Assembly: GCA_937919125.1 (NCBI GenBank)
Contig: CALFOB010000239.1
Coordinates: 1 to 8,244 of the forward strand
Origin: an uncultured Micrococcales bacterium
GTDB taxonomy: Bacteria > Actinomycetota > Actinomycetes > Actinomycetales > Microbacteriaceae
Direction of reading: 5' to 3'
DNA length: 8,244 nt
The first letter of the stretch is position 1. Each line of letters opens with the position of its first letter. Shown in pieces: positions 1 through 7,200 of this stretch. The notes beneath the pieces are model-generated. The model was not told the origin of the DNA. It searched no databases and saw only the letters and a list, made by a program, of their open reading frames with translations. The position numbers were made by a program, and so were the translations under genes.

Positions 1-55
1 GAGCATCTGACTACGGATCAGAAGGTTGGGGGTTCGAGTCCCTCCAAGCGCACCA
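1..55 (+). tRNA. tRNA-Arg(ACG), 3' part, cut by the window edge
   Basis: This is the 3' portion of a tRNA, missing about 21 bases at its 5' end. Bases 1-4 are the 3' half of the D stem. The anticodon stem is 6-10 paired with 18-22 (five pairs), closing the seven-base loop CTACGGA at 11-17. Its centre, 13-15, reads ACG, the arginine anticodon whose A is normally edited to inosine to read CGU, CGC and CGA. The variable loop is 23-27. The T stem 28-32/40-44 has one G-T pair and carries the canonical TTCGAGT loop. Bases 45-51 are the 3' acceptor strand, base 52 (A) is the discriminator, and CCA is encoded at 53-55. The 5' acceptor strand lies outside the window. Confidence 0.95.
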
Positions 56-74
56 CACAGCGCCTTAGCGTCTC

Positions 75-98
75 ACCAATCAACTGGTTTTTTCTTTT
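75..98 (+). terminator. Probable terminator of the tRNA-Arg gene
   Basis: ACCA (75-78) pairs with TGGT (85-88) around a six-base loop, and the T-rich run TTTTTTCTTTT follows directly at 88-98. The stem is only four pairs, so the T tract carries most of the evidence. Its position 20 bases after the encoded CCA fits termination of the tRNA transcript. Confidence 0.5.
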
Positions 99-210
99 CG
101 TTGTATTTTCTTATCAGCCAAGCATTTGCCCAACACAAGCTCCATTCAGTCTGACAATTAACTAAAGTCCTAAAAAGGGGGGCATTCACCCAACGGCTTA
201 GAAAACCCAA

Positions 211-220
211 TTTGTATACT
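211..220 (+). promoter_or_regulatory. Possible -10 element for the RCC1-repeat gene
   Basis: TATACT at 215-220 matches five of six positions of the sigma70-type -10 consensus. It would start transcription near 227, giving a leader of about 40 bases before the ATG at 268. No convincing -35 box lies 16-18 bases upstream (the sequence there is around AACGGC), so this is a tentative call. Short inverted repeats around it, CCAAT (207-211) with ATTGG (224-228) and TTGG (225-228) with CCAA (233-236), could be operator or leader structure. The rest of 99-267 shows nothing I recognise. Confidence 0.35.
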
Positions 221-252
221 GGGATTGGATAACCAAAGGTCCAAACATTCCC

Positions 253-260
253 AAAAGGGG
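253..260 (+). promoter_or_regulatory. Ribosome binding site, AAAAGGGG, of the RCC1-repeat gene
   Basis: AAAAGGGG ends seven bases before the ATG at 268 and is an acceptable though non-canonical Shine-Dalgarno sequence. It supports the 268 start. The three C's just before it (250-252) could pair with GGG (257-259) around an AAAA loop, a small hairpin that would partly hide the site. Confidence 0.5.
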
Positions 261-267
261 CAATTCG

Positions 268-2883
268 ATGAGAAGAAATCTCGTAACTCAAATCTCGATC
301 GCAGCTGTGCTGATGTCGTTAGTATTTCCTTTACAAGGTAATGCGAGCATGACAAATGATGTTCTGGTGGTAAACGCCGCAACAAACTTTGACTCAACTG
401 CAATTGAGTCTGCGACTTTTTCTGACACTTTATCTGAATACGGCGCTCTCCCAAGCGCAAGCCACAGGTTCGCCTGTGCTGTCAGATCTTCAGGATCGGT
501 TGAATGTTGGGGATGGAACGGTGGGGGAGCTCTTGGGGTAAATCCAAATACCCTTACTTTTTCCAGAACCCCAAGGACTATTCCCGGCATTAGTAATGCT
601 GTTTACGTCAGTACCGGTTCAGACATAACGGGCGGAACCTCTTCACCGTGTGCATTGTTAAGTTCTGGTGAAGTGAAATGCTGGGGCAGGAACAGCCTCG
701 GGCAGCTTGGTGATGGAACAAAAATAGACTCCTGGGCTCCGGTCTTAGTCTCTGGAGTTTCAGGTGCTACCGCTCTAACTGTGGGGCCTGCCAGTGCGTG
801 TGCGATTCTGTCGGGAGGCGCTTTGAAATGTTGGGGTAACTCTTACTACATGGGTGAACAGAATATATCCGATGCAATTTCGGTCAGCATCAACGAAATG
901 GTTGGTTGCGTCGTTGTTCAAGATGGTCGAGTCAAGTGTTGGGGCACAAATTACAGAGGACAACTCGGAGACGGGCAAGTCTCTGGCTTCACACGAGGAC
1001 CAGAATTTGTTCAAGATGCTTCAGATGCTTTAGAAGTCCACGTTGGACGGAACTTCGTATGCGCCAAGCTTTCTACTGATCTTGTTACTTGCTGGGGTAT
1101 GAATACTTCGGGACAAGTATTGCCCGCAACCCCTGTAGAAGGCCTTGAGGCTTCCGCCTCACTTAGCGTTGGTGATAAGGCCTGTTCCGTTTCCAAAAGC
1201 GGTGAGCTGTTTTGTTGGGACGGGCCCGGTGAACCGGTTTCGAAAAAATTAAGTGTTTCTAACGTTGTCTACGTTAGCCAGAACGGGGACCGTACCTGTG
1301 TGACTCTAACTAGCGGAGCAATCGACTGTTGGGGTTTGTTGGAATTCACCGGGCCTGACTACCAGAATGCTGTCTACAGCCAAACTCCGCAAAATGTTTA
1401 CGGTTTTTCAGGAATAGTTATATCGACAACCAACTCCTCAATCAAACTTTCGGCAACAAGTGGTCGGGTAGATTCAATCGCCCTAACTTATAAGAAGTTC
1501 GACTCACAGAGTTGGACGGAGCTTTCTTGTGGTTCAACTTGCAATATTGCGGATCTAACTCCAGGAACTAGATACATGTTCCGCTTCGAACTTTTTGAAC
1601 TAGAGAAAAGCCTAGGCAGTTTTTCTGGTGTGGAAGCCAGTACGGGGGGAACAGGAACTTTTTCTGTGCAGGTCACTGATTCAGCCGGGAACCCAATTTC
1701 CCTAGGTTCTTATACATGGGCTTCATTGGATGGTCTCAATAAATCTTCTTCCGCAAAGACAGGAACTGTTCTGGGTGGAGCAACCTTTAACTCCGTACCA
1801 GCAAAGATGATATTGATAACAGTGACTGGCGCTCTTCTCTCAGACGGTAGTTCTGTAACAGGAACATTCACTACTCAAGCAACAAATGGGGCAGCAACTC
1901 TTTCTCTGCCGATAGCTCCAAATAAACAAGAAAGATTAGTTAAAGTTCAATTGCCTTCAGGAGATCCCGTCCCCGGTGCAACAGTAAGTTCAACCGGTCT
2001 GAGCAGCTCAGCACCTATCCAGTCATCAAGTTTTTCTGGTTCAGTATCTCTTACTGCAACATTGAGCGGGGTAACTGATTCTGATGGTCTAACGAAACTA
2101 GTTGGATATGCTTTAGAGCCTCTTTTGGTCCAGGCAACTTATGACGATGGAGAGCTAAACCAATCAACTGCGCCAACAGCTATGGCAGAGACTTTGACCA
2201 CTTTGGAACTTGATTACCTACCGATTGTGTCTTTGACTAAGGAAGAGGTAACCGCACCGGTGAACTCGATAGTTTCTATTCCTATATCTGTCGGCGATGC
2301 AGAGCCAAGTGTGCCCGCAAGACTCGGACTAATAGGTCGCTCCTCATTTGGTCCTCGTGCTGCGTCGACCAAGTCTTATGGTGGAGTTCAAGTATCTGTC
2401 TCCCCACCACCTGGTGCCTCTCAAACTGCTTGTAAATCAAAGACTGCGCTTTCCGCAACCACTAGTTCAACGGGGCGAGCAACTCTAAAAGTATGCGCTT
2501 CGGTTTCAGGTGAATACATCATTCGCACTAGAGGCGCTGTCAGCGCTGGAGCAGTGACAATTCGCGTTAGCAATTCCAAACCGATGCAAGTTACATCGTT
2601 GGATTCAAGATCGCTTGCTGCCGGAAAAGCACTCATAGCCTGGGGGCTACCTAGATATAGCGGTGGCTCAACGATAAAGAGCTACACAGTGGTTGCCTCT
2701 GCGACTGGTAGCCCGACTATAACTAAGGTGTTCACCTCAACGAGTTCTTCATTCAAAACCAGATCTTTCAACTTCTCTGGCCTAGCTCCAGATAAGCGCT
2801 GGACATTCAAAGTGACATCTACTAACAAATACGGAACCAGCCCATCGGCCTCGACCAACGTTCTAGTTAGAGGTACCCGCTAA
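268..2883 (+). CDS. Secreted RCC1-like beta-propeller protein with Ig/fibronectin III modules
   Basis: An 871-residue exported protein of unknown specific function, probably an extracellular binding or adhesion protein. Residues 1-26 are a Sec signal peptide: positive MRRN start, hydrophobic core from about 9 to 22, likely cleavage after NA at 25-26. Residues about 58-360 hold seven RCC1/ATS1-type repeats, the count expected for one closed seven-bladed propeller. Each has the signature C-x9-C-W, with Cys pairs at 70/80, 128/138, 178/188, 214/224, 265/275, 306/316 and 344/354; several continue as G-x-N-x-x-G-Q-L-G. Residues about 383-457 look like a fibronectin III-type domain, 463-550 and 556-645 like prealbumin or carboxypeptidase-regulatory-like modules, and 650-768 like an Ig-like domain with Cys 722/743. 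The C-terminal FN3 domain at about 771-868 has the pattern I-A-W-x-x-P...SGGS-x-I-x-x-Y. There is no LPxTG anchor and no C-terminal membrane helix, so it is either released or held non-covalently. It starts at ATG 268 with AAAAGGGG upstream. The family is confident; the role is not. Confidence 0.9.
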   Translation: MRRNLVTQISIAAVLMSLVFPLQGNASMTNDVLVVNAATNFDSTAIESATFSDTLSEYGALPSASHRFACAVRSSGSVECWGWNGGGALGVNPNTLTFSRTPRTIPGISNAVYVSTGSDITGGTSSPCALLSSGEVKCWGRNSLGQLGDGTKIDSWAPVLVSGVSGATALTVGPASACAILSGGALKCWGNSYYMGEQNISDAISVSINEMVGCVVVQDGRVKCWGTNYRGQLGDGQVSGFTRGPEFVQDASDALEVHVGRNFVCAKLSTDLVTCWGMNTSGQVLPATPVEGLEASASLSVGDKACSVSKSGELFCWDGPGEPVSKKLSVSNVVYVSQNGDRTCVTLTSGAIDCWGLLEFTGPDYQNAVYSQTPQNVYGFSGIVISTTNSSIKLSATSGRVDSIALTYKKFDSQSWTELSCGSTCNIADLTPGTRYMFRFELFELEKSLGSFSGVEASTGGTGTFSVQVTDSAGNPISLGSYTWASLDGLNKSSSAKTGTVLGGATFNSVPAKMILITVTGALLSDGSSVTGTFTTQATNGAATLSLPIAPNKQERLVKVQLPSGDPVPGATVSSTGLSSSAPIQSSSFSGSVSLTATLSGVTDSDGLTKLVGYALEPLLVQATYDDGELNQSTAPTAMAETLTTLELDYLPIVSLTKEEVTAPVNSIVSIPISVGDAEPSVPARLGLIGRSSFGPRAASTKSYGGVQVSVSPPPGASQTACKSKTALSATTSSTGRATLKVCASVSGEYIIRTRGAVSAGAVTIRVSNSKPMQVTSLDSRSLAAGKALIAWGLPRYSGGSTIKSYTVVASATGSPTITKVFTSTSSSFKTRSFNFSGLAPDKRWTFKVTSTNKYGTSPSASTNVLVRGTR

Positions 2884-3018
2884 TTGAGTTGGGAGCTCCA
2901 TTAGAACCAAGTTAATTAGCTGGGGTTATGACCAAAGGTAGACAAGCCACGAAAAGAACGGTCACTACTGTAGCTTGGTCCCCACTACCTGAAACGCCGA
3001 CCATTAGAAATCAAGTCT
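2884..3018. other. Gene-free stretch with crossing inverted repeats
   Basis: I find no convincing coding sequence here. GACCAA (2930-2935) is complementary to TTGGTC (2975-2980), and just outside it GGG (2922-2925) can pair with CCC (2981-2983) across a TTAT bulge. AGGTAG (2936-2941) is perfectly complementary to CTACCT (2985-2990). The two helices cross, so they could form a pseudoknot or act as alternatives. A third option, CAAGC (2943-2947) with GCTTG (2973-2977), competes with the first helix. GGAGCTCC (2892-2899) is a perfect 8-base palindrome just after the upstream stop codon. No hairpin with a T run is present, so no standard terminator is visible for the upstream gene. No known riboswitch class is recognised. 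Confidence 0.4.
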
Positions 3019-3048
3019 TTGAAGAGTGATTGCTAGGCTAGCGATAAT
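3019..3048 (+). promoter_or_regulatory. Sigma70-like promoter of the membrane-protein gene
   Basis: A -35 box TTGAAG (3019-3024, TTGA conserved) and a -10 box GATAAT (3043-3048, five of six consensus) are separated by 18 bases. Initiation would fall near 3055, leaving a short leader of about 23 bases before the ATG at 3078. The spacer contains a palindrome, GCTAG-G-CTAGC (3032-3042), abutting the -10 box. A second palindrome, GCTATATAGC, lies at the predicted start point. Confidence 0.55.
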
Positions 3049-3061
3049 CAGGCTATATAGC
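3032..3061. repeat. Pair of short palindromes, possible operator
   Basis: GCTAG-G-CTAGC (3032-3042) and GCTATATAGC (3052-3061) are both perfect inverted repeats sharing GCTA/TAGC ends. Their centres lie about 19-20 bases apart, roughly two helical turns. The first occupies the spacer between the proposed -35 and -10 boxes and the second covers the likely start point, which is where a repressor would sit. No regulator gene is in the window, so function is inference. Confidence 0.3.
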
Positions 3062-3063
3062 TG

Positions 3064-3069
3064 AAGGAG
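3064..3069 (+). promoter_or_regulatory. Strong ribosome binding site AAGGAG
   Basis: AAGGAG lies eight bases upstream of ATG 3078. It is a near-consensus Shine-Dalgarno sequence and fixes the start of the following gene. Confidence 0.8.
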
Positions 3070-3077
3070 CAAGCCAT

Positions 3078-3689
3078 ATGGCAGATGAAAAGTTTGATTG
3101 GCAAGAGCAGATTGCAAAGAACCAGGAGCTCTATAAGCTCCAGTTGATGCGTGAGCAGAACTCACTGCTAAGCGACATGGCCGGAAAGAATACTGAACCA
3201 ACTCGTCCCGGCAAAGTTAATTGGCTTGCTCTATTTATGGTCTTCGTTGCCCTATTCGTTATTGGCGGATCTTTCTTTATCGTCCATCTTCAGAACCAGT
3301 CTTCTTACCCAAATTTCCAGGAAGAGACCATTCCAGAGCCAGAGGTAACTCTAAACCCAGGTACTGGATACACAACTCACAGAGTCTGGCTAAAGGCTCT
3401 TTGGAGTTGTGGCTATAAAACCACCAACCTTAAGAAGTATGGTGATGGCTATTACAACTACAAGCGGACAGCTAAGCCGAAATCGGGACAGTTTTATATC
3501 GAGTATTCAAATGGGTTAGCTTCTCTAGATCTACCTAAAGCATCTACAAAAGCAGTTAACTGTCTTTCACAAAGGCTATATGGAATCAATGCAAGCAAGA
3601 TAGAAAAGTACGATGTACTTCCTCTAGATGGTGGCTTTGCGATCTGGCACGGAATAAGTTCTGGTCCACCGGAATACACCTTTACTTAG
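3078..3689 (+). CDS. Uncharacterised single-pass membrane protein
   Basis: A 203-residue protein that I do not recognise. Residues 1-46 are charged and hydrophilic, and about 6-32 could form an amphipathic or coiled-coil helix (rich in Q, E, K and L). One clear membrane helix spans about 48-70 (LALFMVFVALFVIGGSFFIV). The positive residues R43 and K46 just before it favour a cytoplasmic N terminus and an external C terminus. A Pro/Glu-rich linker follows at 77-95. The remaining ~105 residues form a compact external domain with two cysteines (111 and 162) that could make a disulfide, and a Tyr-rich stretch at 121-128. A consensus-like promoter and RBS indicate that it is really expressed. It converges on the PPTase gene with only 12 bases between the stop codons, so it is not in that operon. 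No enzyme motif is seen. Confidence 0.8.
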   Translation: MADEKFDWQEQIAKNQELYKLQLMREQNSLLSDMAGKNTEPTRPGKVNWLALFMVFVALFVIGGSFFIVHLQNQSSYPNFQEETIPEPEVTLNPGTGYTTHRVWLKALWSCGYKTTNLKKYGDGYYNYKRTAKPKSGQFYIEYSNGLASLDLPKASTKAVNCLSQRLYGINASKIEKYDVLPLDGGFAIWHGISSGPPEYTFT

Positions 3690-3701
3690 CAGAAGTAGAG
3701 C

Positions 3702-4256
3702 TCATCGCTCCGAAACTAGCCAAACAATTAACCTTTCAGATTCTTTAGTAACAAAGTCAACATGTATTGCTTGCCAATTATTGGGTTGCGTGTCATCCCA
3801 ACATATGGGCGAATAGATTTTGCTTGGTTCGTACTGAGTCGCATCTCCAAGAGCCTTTGCCAAGGCCTCCTTGGAAACCCAGATCAGTGTCTCCAGATCG
3901 TTGTCAGAACTGAATCTAGAGGACATGATTAGATCCTTTTCACCAGGAGCCAACATTGCGATTTCGAATAATTCCGAATTGACAGACCAGTCAAAGTCGG
4001 CTTCCTTGGCAATTTCCAAATCAATACCGCATCGCTGATTTGAAAGCACTTCAATCGCAAATCGCCCAGAATATGAACGACTCAGTTGTTCGAGGTTGTG
4101 CCTTCTAGGAATCGATCCTGAGATTTTGTTGCTCTGAGCAGAATCAGAGCGTTCGTGAAGAGTGACTCTGCCAGATAGCGCAGGGAAATACTCACTTATG
4201 TTCCATGATCGGCCAATAGAACTTGTGATATAAGGAAGGTTTTCAAGTTCAATCAT
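3702..4256 (-). CDS. 4'-phosphopantetheinyl transferase, Sfp superfamily
   Basis: A 184-residue protein, shorter than Sfp itself (about 220 residues). Such enzymes move the phosphopantetheine arm from CoA to a conserved serine of a carrier domain. Both hallmark motifs are present: G77-I-D-L-E81, where D79 and E81 would bind Mg2+, and W126-V-S-K-E-A131 followed by K134-A-L-G, with E130 the third metal ligand. E106 in LAPGEKDL matches the intervening conserved acidic position. In the upstream S-x-S-H-S-G motif, where Sfp has a CoA-binding His, this protein has Tyr62 (SRSYSG). The start ATG (4254-4256) overlaps the stop of the large synthetase in an ATGA arrangement, so translation is probably coupled; only a close-spaced GAGG (4261-4264) precedes it. 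The overlap strongly suggests that its substrate is Ser529 of that synthetase. It probably acts in the cytosol. Family confident; exclusivity for this partner is inference. Confidence 0.9.
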   Translation of the reverse strand: MIELENLPYITSSIGRSWNISEYFPALSGRVTLHERSDSAQSNKISGSIPRRHNLEQLSRSYSGRFAIEVLSNQRCGIDLEIAKEADFDWSVNSELFEIAMLAPGEKDLIMSSRFSSDNDLETLIWVSKEALAKALGDATQYEPSKIYSPICWDDTQPNNWQAIHVDFVTKESERLIVWLVSER

Positions 4257-7200
4257 CGAGCCTCAATCGGATTGCCAAGCCATTGCGACATTTTAGGCAC
4301 AACTTCGCCTCTTGCAACAAGTGATCCAGCAGAGATTGAGCTTGACGCACCAACACGAGACCCAGGCAATAAGAATGTTCCAGATCCGATTGTCGAGTTG
4401 CTTTCAATTTCGACTGAATCTAGACGCATTAGTCTGTCGTGGAAGAGGTGCGTTTGTAAATCTGCAGACTTCATGATTGTCGAGTTGTCGCCAATCCTAA
4501 TTAGATCTGGGTCGTCGAGGAACCAGGTTCCTAAGGAAACGTTTTTCCCAATCCTCGCACCCATCATTCGCAAGAAGTGATTGTGTAGAGGTGTATCGAT
4601 AGTTACTGAGCCAACCCATGGAATTGCCAGGGACTCTACGAAATTCCAAACGAGTTCATTGCGCCATACGAAGTTAGTCCAGAGGCTATGTTCGGATTTG
4701 ACCACTCTCCCCACGAGCACCCACTTTGCTGCAATGACAGTCAACACAGCTGCGTAGCTTGCGAGAGTGTATAGAAGCCCGTAGCAGATTACCCACACAA
4801 TTTGAGGGTCATTGTCAGTTGTCAATTGCTCTACAAAAAAGAGCATTGAGCCAAGTAGAACATAATTTATAGCTGCAGGAAGCAATCTGAATATCTCTAC
4901 AGATAAACGCTTAGCCTTCAGGGAAGCAGTTGGTGCGTACGTTAATCGATTTTCAACTTGAGCGGTAATGTGAGGAAATTCAACTGGAGGAATTCCCAAG
5001 AAGGCAGCGTTTGCCACGTTGTTTGCAGGAGCAATTGATGCCACTCCTACCAACACCCCAGTACTTACCTTCACGTCAGCACCTGCATGGCCACTATTGC
5101 CCATGAAGCTGCGGCTTTCTAGAAGCACTGAACCAATACGCACCCAGCCGCTTTTTATTTCCCTCGGAGCTAAAGACACATCATCTGCGATGAAGCATTC
5201 ATCACCTATTTCAACAAGACCAATTTGACCGTTGAATGTCGAAATCTCACAGTTCTTGCCAACCTTAGCTCCCAGCAACCTAGCCCAGATTGGTGTTACA
5301 ACGCTTGCATAAACCCAATAGCTATTGCGTCTGGATCTCTGTAGCAGCCTTTCAACAACCCACGAAGCGTATCCTTCTCGGCTGTCCGTTGAGAACAGGC
5401 CAGCTTTCACACTACGCGTTGCGATTCTTATCACTAGGCCCTGAACAACTGTGCTCACAACTGCTGTAAAAGGGCCTAAGACAAGAGCCCATGAGATAAG
5501 CAGTTCACCTAGTTGAGAAACCCTTGCACTGCTATTCGCAATATTGATGAGCAGAAGCATCGGTATGTAAGTCGCAAGTTGGACTATGGCAAAAAGGGAT
5601 GGACTCAAAGCGTAGGCAATGACCCACCGCTTGTTCTTTACGGGACGAGCACTAGGCCAATTAAATCCCGATATTTCTACCATTGGAGAACCCTGAATAA
5701 CTAAATTGCTGCCGACACTTCGATCAACAAAAGTCCCAACTTCAATCTCAGTGCCAGATCCGATTGAGACACCCTCTGCAAGGAAAGACCTGTTTCCTAT
5801 TCGCACATCTGAGCCAAGATCGAAGCCATCCACAAACAATGAGCCATCAGAAATATTCCATCCCGAGACGTGCACGTCTCTACCTATTGAGCTGTGAGCA
5901 CCCATCGATAGATTTCCAAGAACAGGAGGTAGGCTCTCGATTGTGCAGCCCTGTTCAATTCTTGAACCAGTCAGCCGAGCAAAAAGTATCATCCAAGGCG
6001 ACCCAGCTAACTCGCTCACGAAGAGCATGTCGCATACTCTTTCCGCTAGCCAAATTCGGAGATGAGTTAATCCGTTTCGTTCGAACCGACCACTTTTTAT
6101 GCCAATCGTTATCAATCGAATCAAGAAGGCTGATATAACCGCTCTGCCTAAGCCAGCTCCAATAAATGCCATAACCGCAAGAATTGAAAATATCTCAAAC
6201 CATCCAGGATGCATTCCCCCAAGAGAAAGTAAAAGCAAAAATAGAAATCCGATTACTGATCCAACTAATGTTTGCAATATAAAAGCCAGCAATGATTTAG
6301 ATCTGTCTCCACGTTTTTTTGACCCATGCGCATTTGAGGGTTCCAGAGTACTTTTCCGAGTAGTTAGCTTGAGATGCAAAGTCTCTGGGGTTGGGTATTT
6401 ATAAACGTCCGCCACTGTTACGGATGCAAACTTTTTTCTCAACTGAACCACGAGCTGTGCAACTTTTATACTCGTGCCCCCAAGAGCAAAGAAGTTGTCT
6501 TGTTCATTAACTTTTTCTAGCCCTAGAACCTTAGAAAACTCTCTGGCAATGAAGCTACCATCTTGATCAACTCGAAATGAGTTCTTAATCAATTCAGATA
6601 ATGCAGACTTGTCTACCTTCCCAGAAGTCTTTATTGGCAATGAGTCCAGCACATGCAATGTGGGTCTGATGCCTGCAGGAAGTCTGCCTTGCATCTCTCG
6701 TTGAACAGCATCACTACTATGGCCATCTTTCAAGACGAGGAAGCTATGGACGTTGTAATCACCTTGCTCTGTGCGAACTGCTACAGCTGAAGAGGCTGCT
6801 ACGCCAGTGATGCTTGCTGACACCTGCTCAATCTCAGTAAGGTCAATTCGCTTGCCTCCAACCTTTATTTGTTCATCTACGCGACCGACGAACTCCAGCC
6901 CTCGAAGAGTAACGCGCACGAAGTCTCCTGTGAAGTACGACCTCTGCCAGCCAAGAGAAGGGACAGGTCGATATTTCTGCTTATCAAACTCATCGTTTAG
7001 ATACCGCCCTAGGCATTTGCCCGATATAGCCAGTTCGCCAACTTCGCCTAACTCCACCGGTCTACCACTTTCATCAAGAACAGCAATTGAAGATCCTTGA
7101 ATTGGCAAACCAATGGTGATCGGATCCCCTCTTCTTAGATGTGTCGCTGTTGTGATTACCGTGGCCTCAGTTGGCCCGTAGGTATTCCATAGCTCCATGC

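Noticed and set aside
1..55. tRNA-Arg 3' end as an attachment site for an integrated element
   Set aside because: I found no second copy of the tRNA 3' end in the window and no integrase, so there is no support for an integrated element.
73..291. Minus-strand reading frame of 72 codons covering the gap before the RCC1-repeat gene
   Set aside because: It begins inside the start of the real + strand gene, shows no family features and runs into the terminator region of the tRNA. It is most likely chance.
232..2939. Nine-base sequence ACCAAAGGT present on both sides of the RCC1-repeat gene (232-240 and 2931-2939)
   Set aside because: A single shared 9-mer between two intergenic regions of about 200 bases is not far from chance, and the flanks diverge.
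4311..4577. Hexapeptide-repeat regions as a separate sugar or serine acetyltransferase gene fused by sequencing error
   Set aside because: The reading frame is continuous, and the helix-pair plus beta-helix unit recurs three times in the order known for Pls-type proteins, so it is a native architecture.
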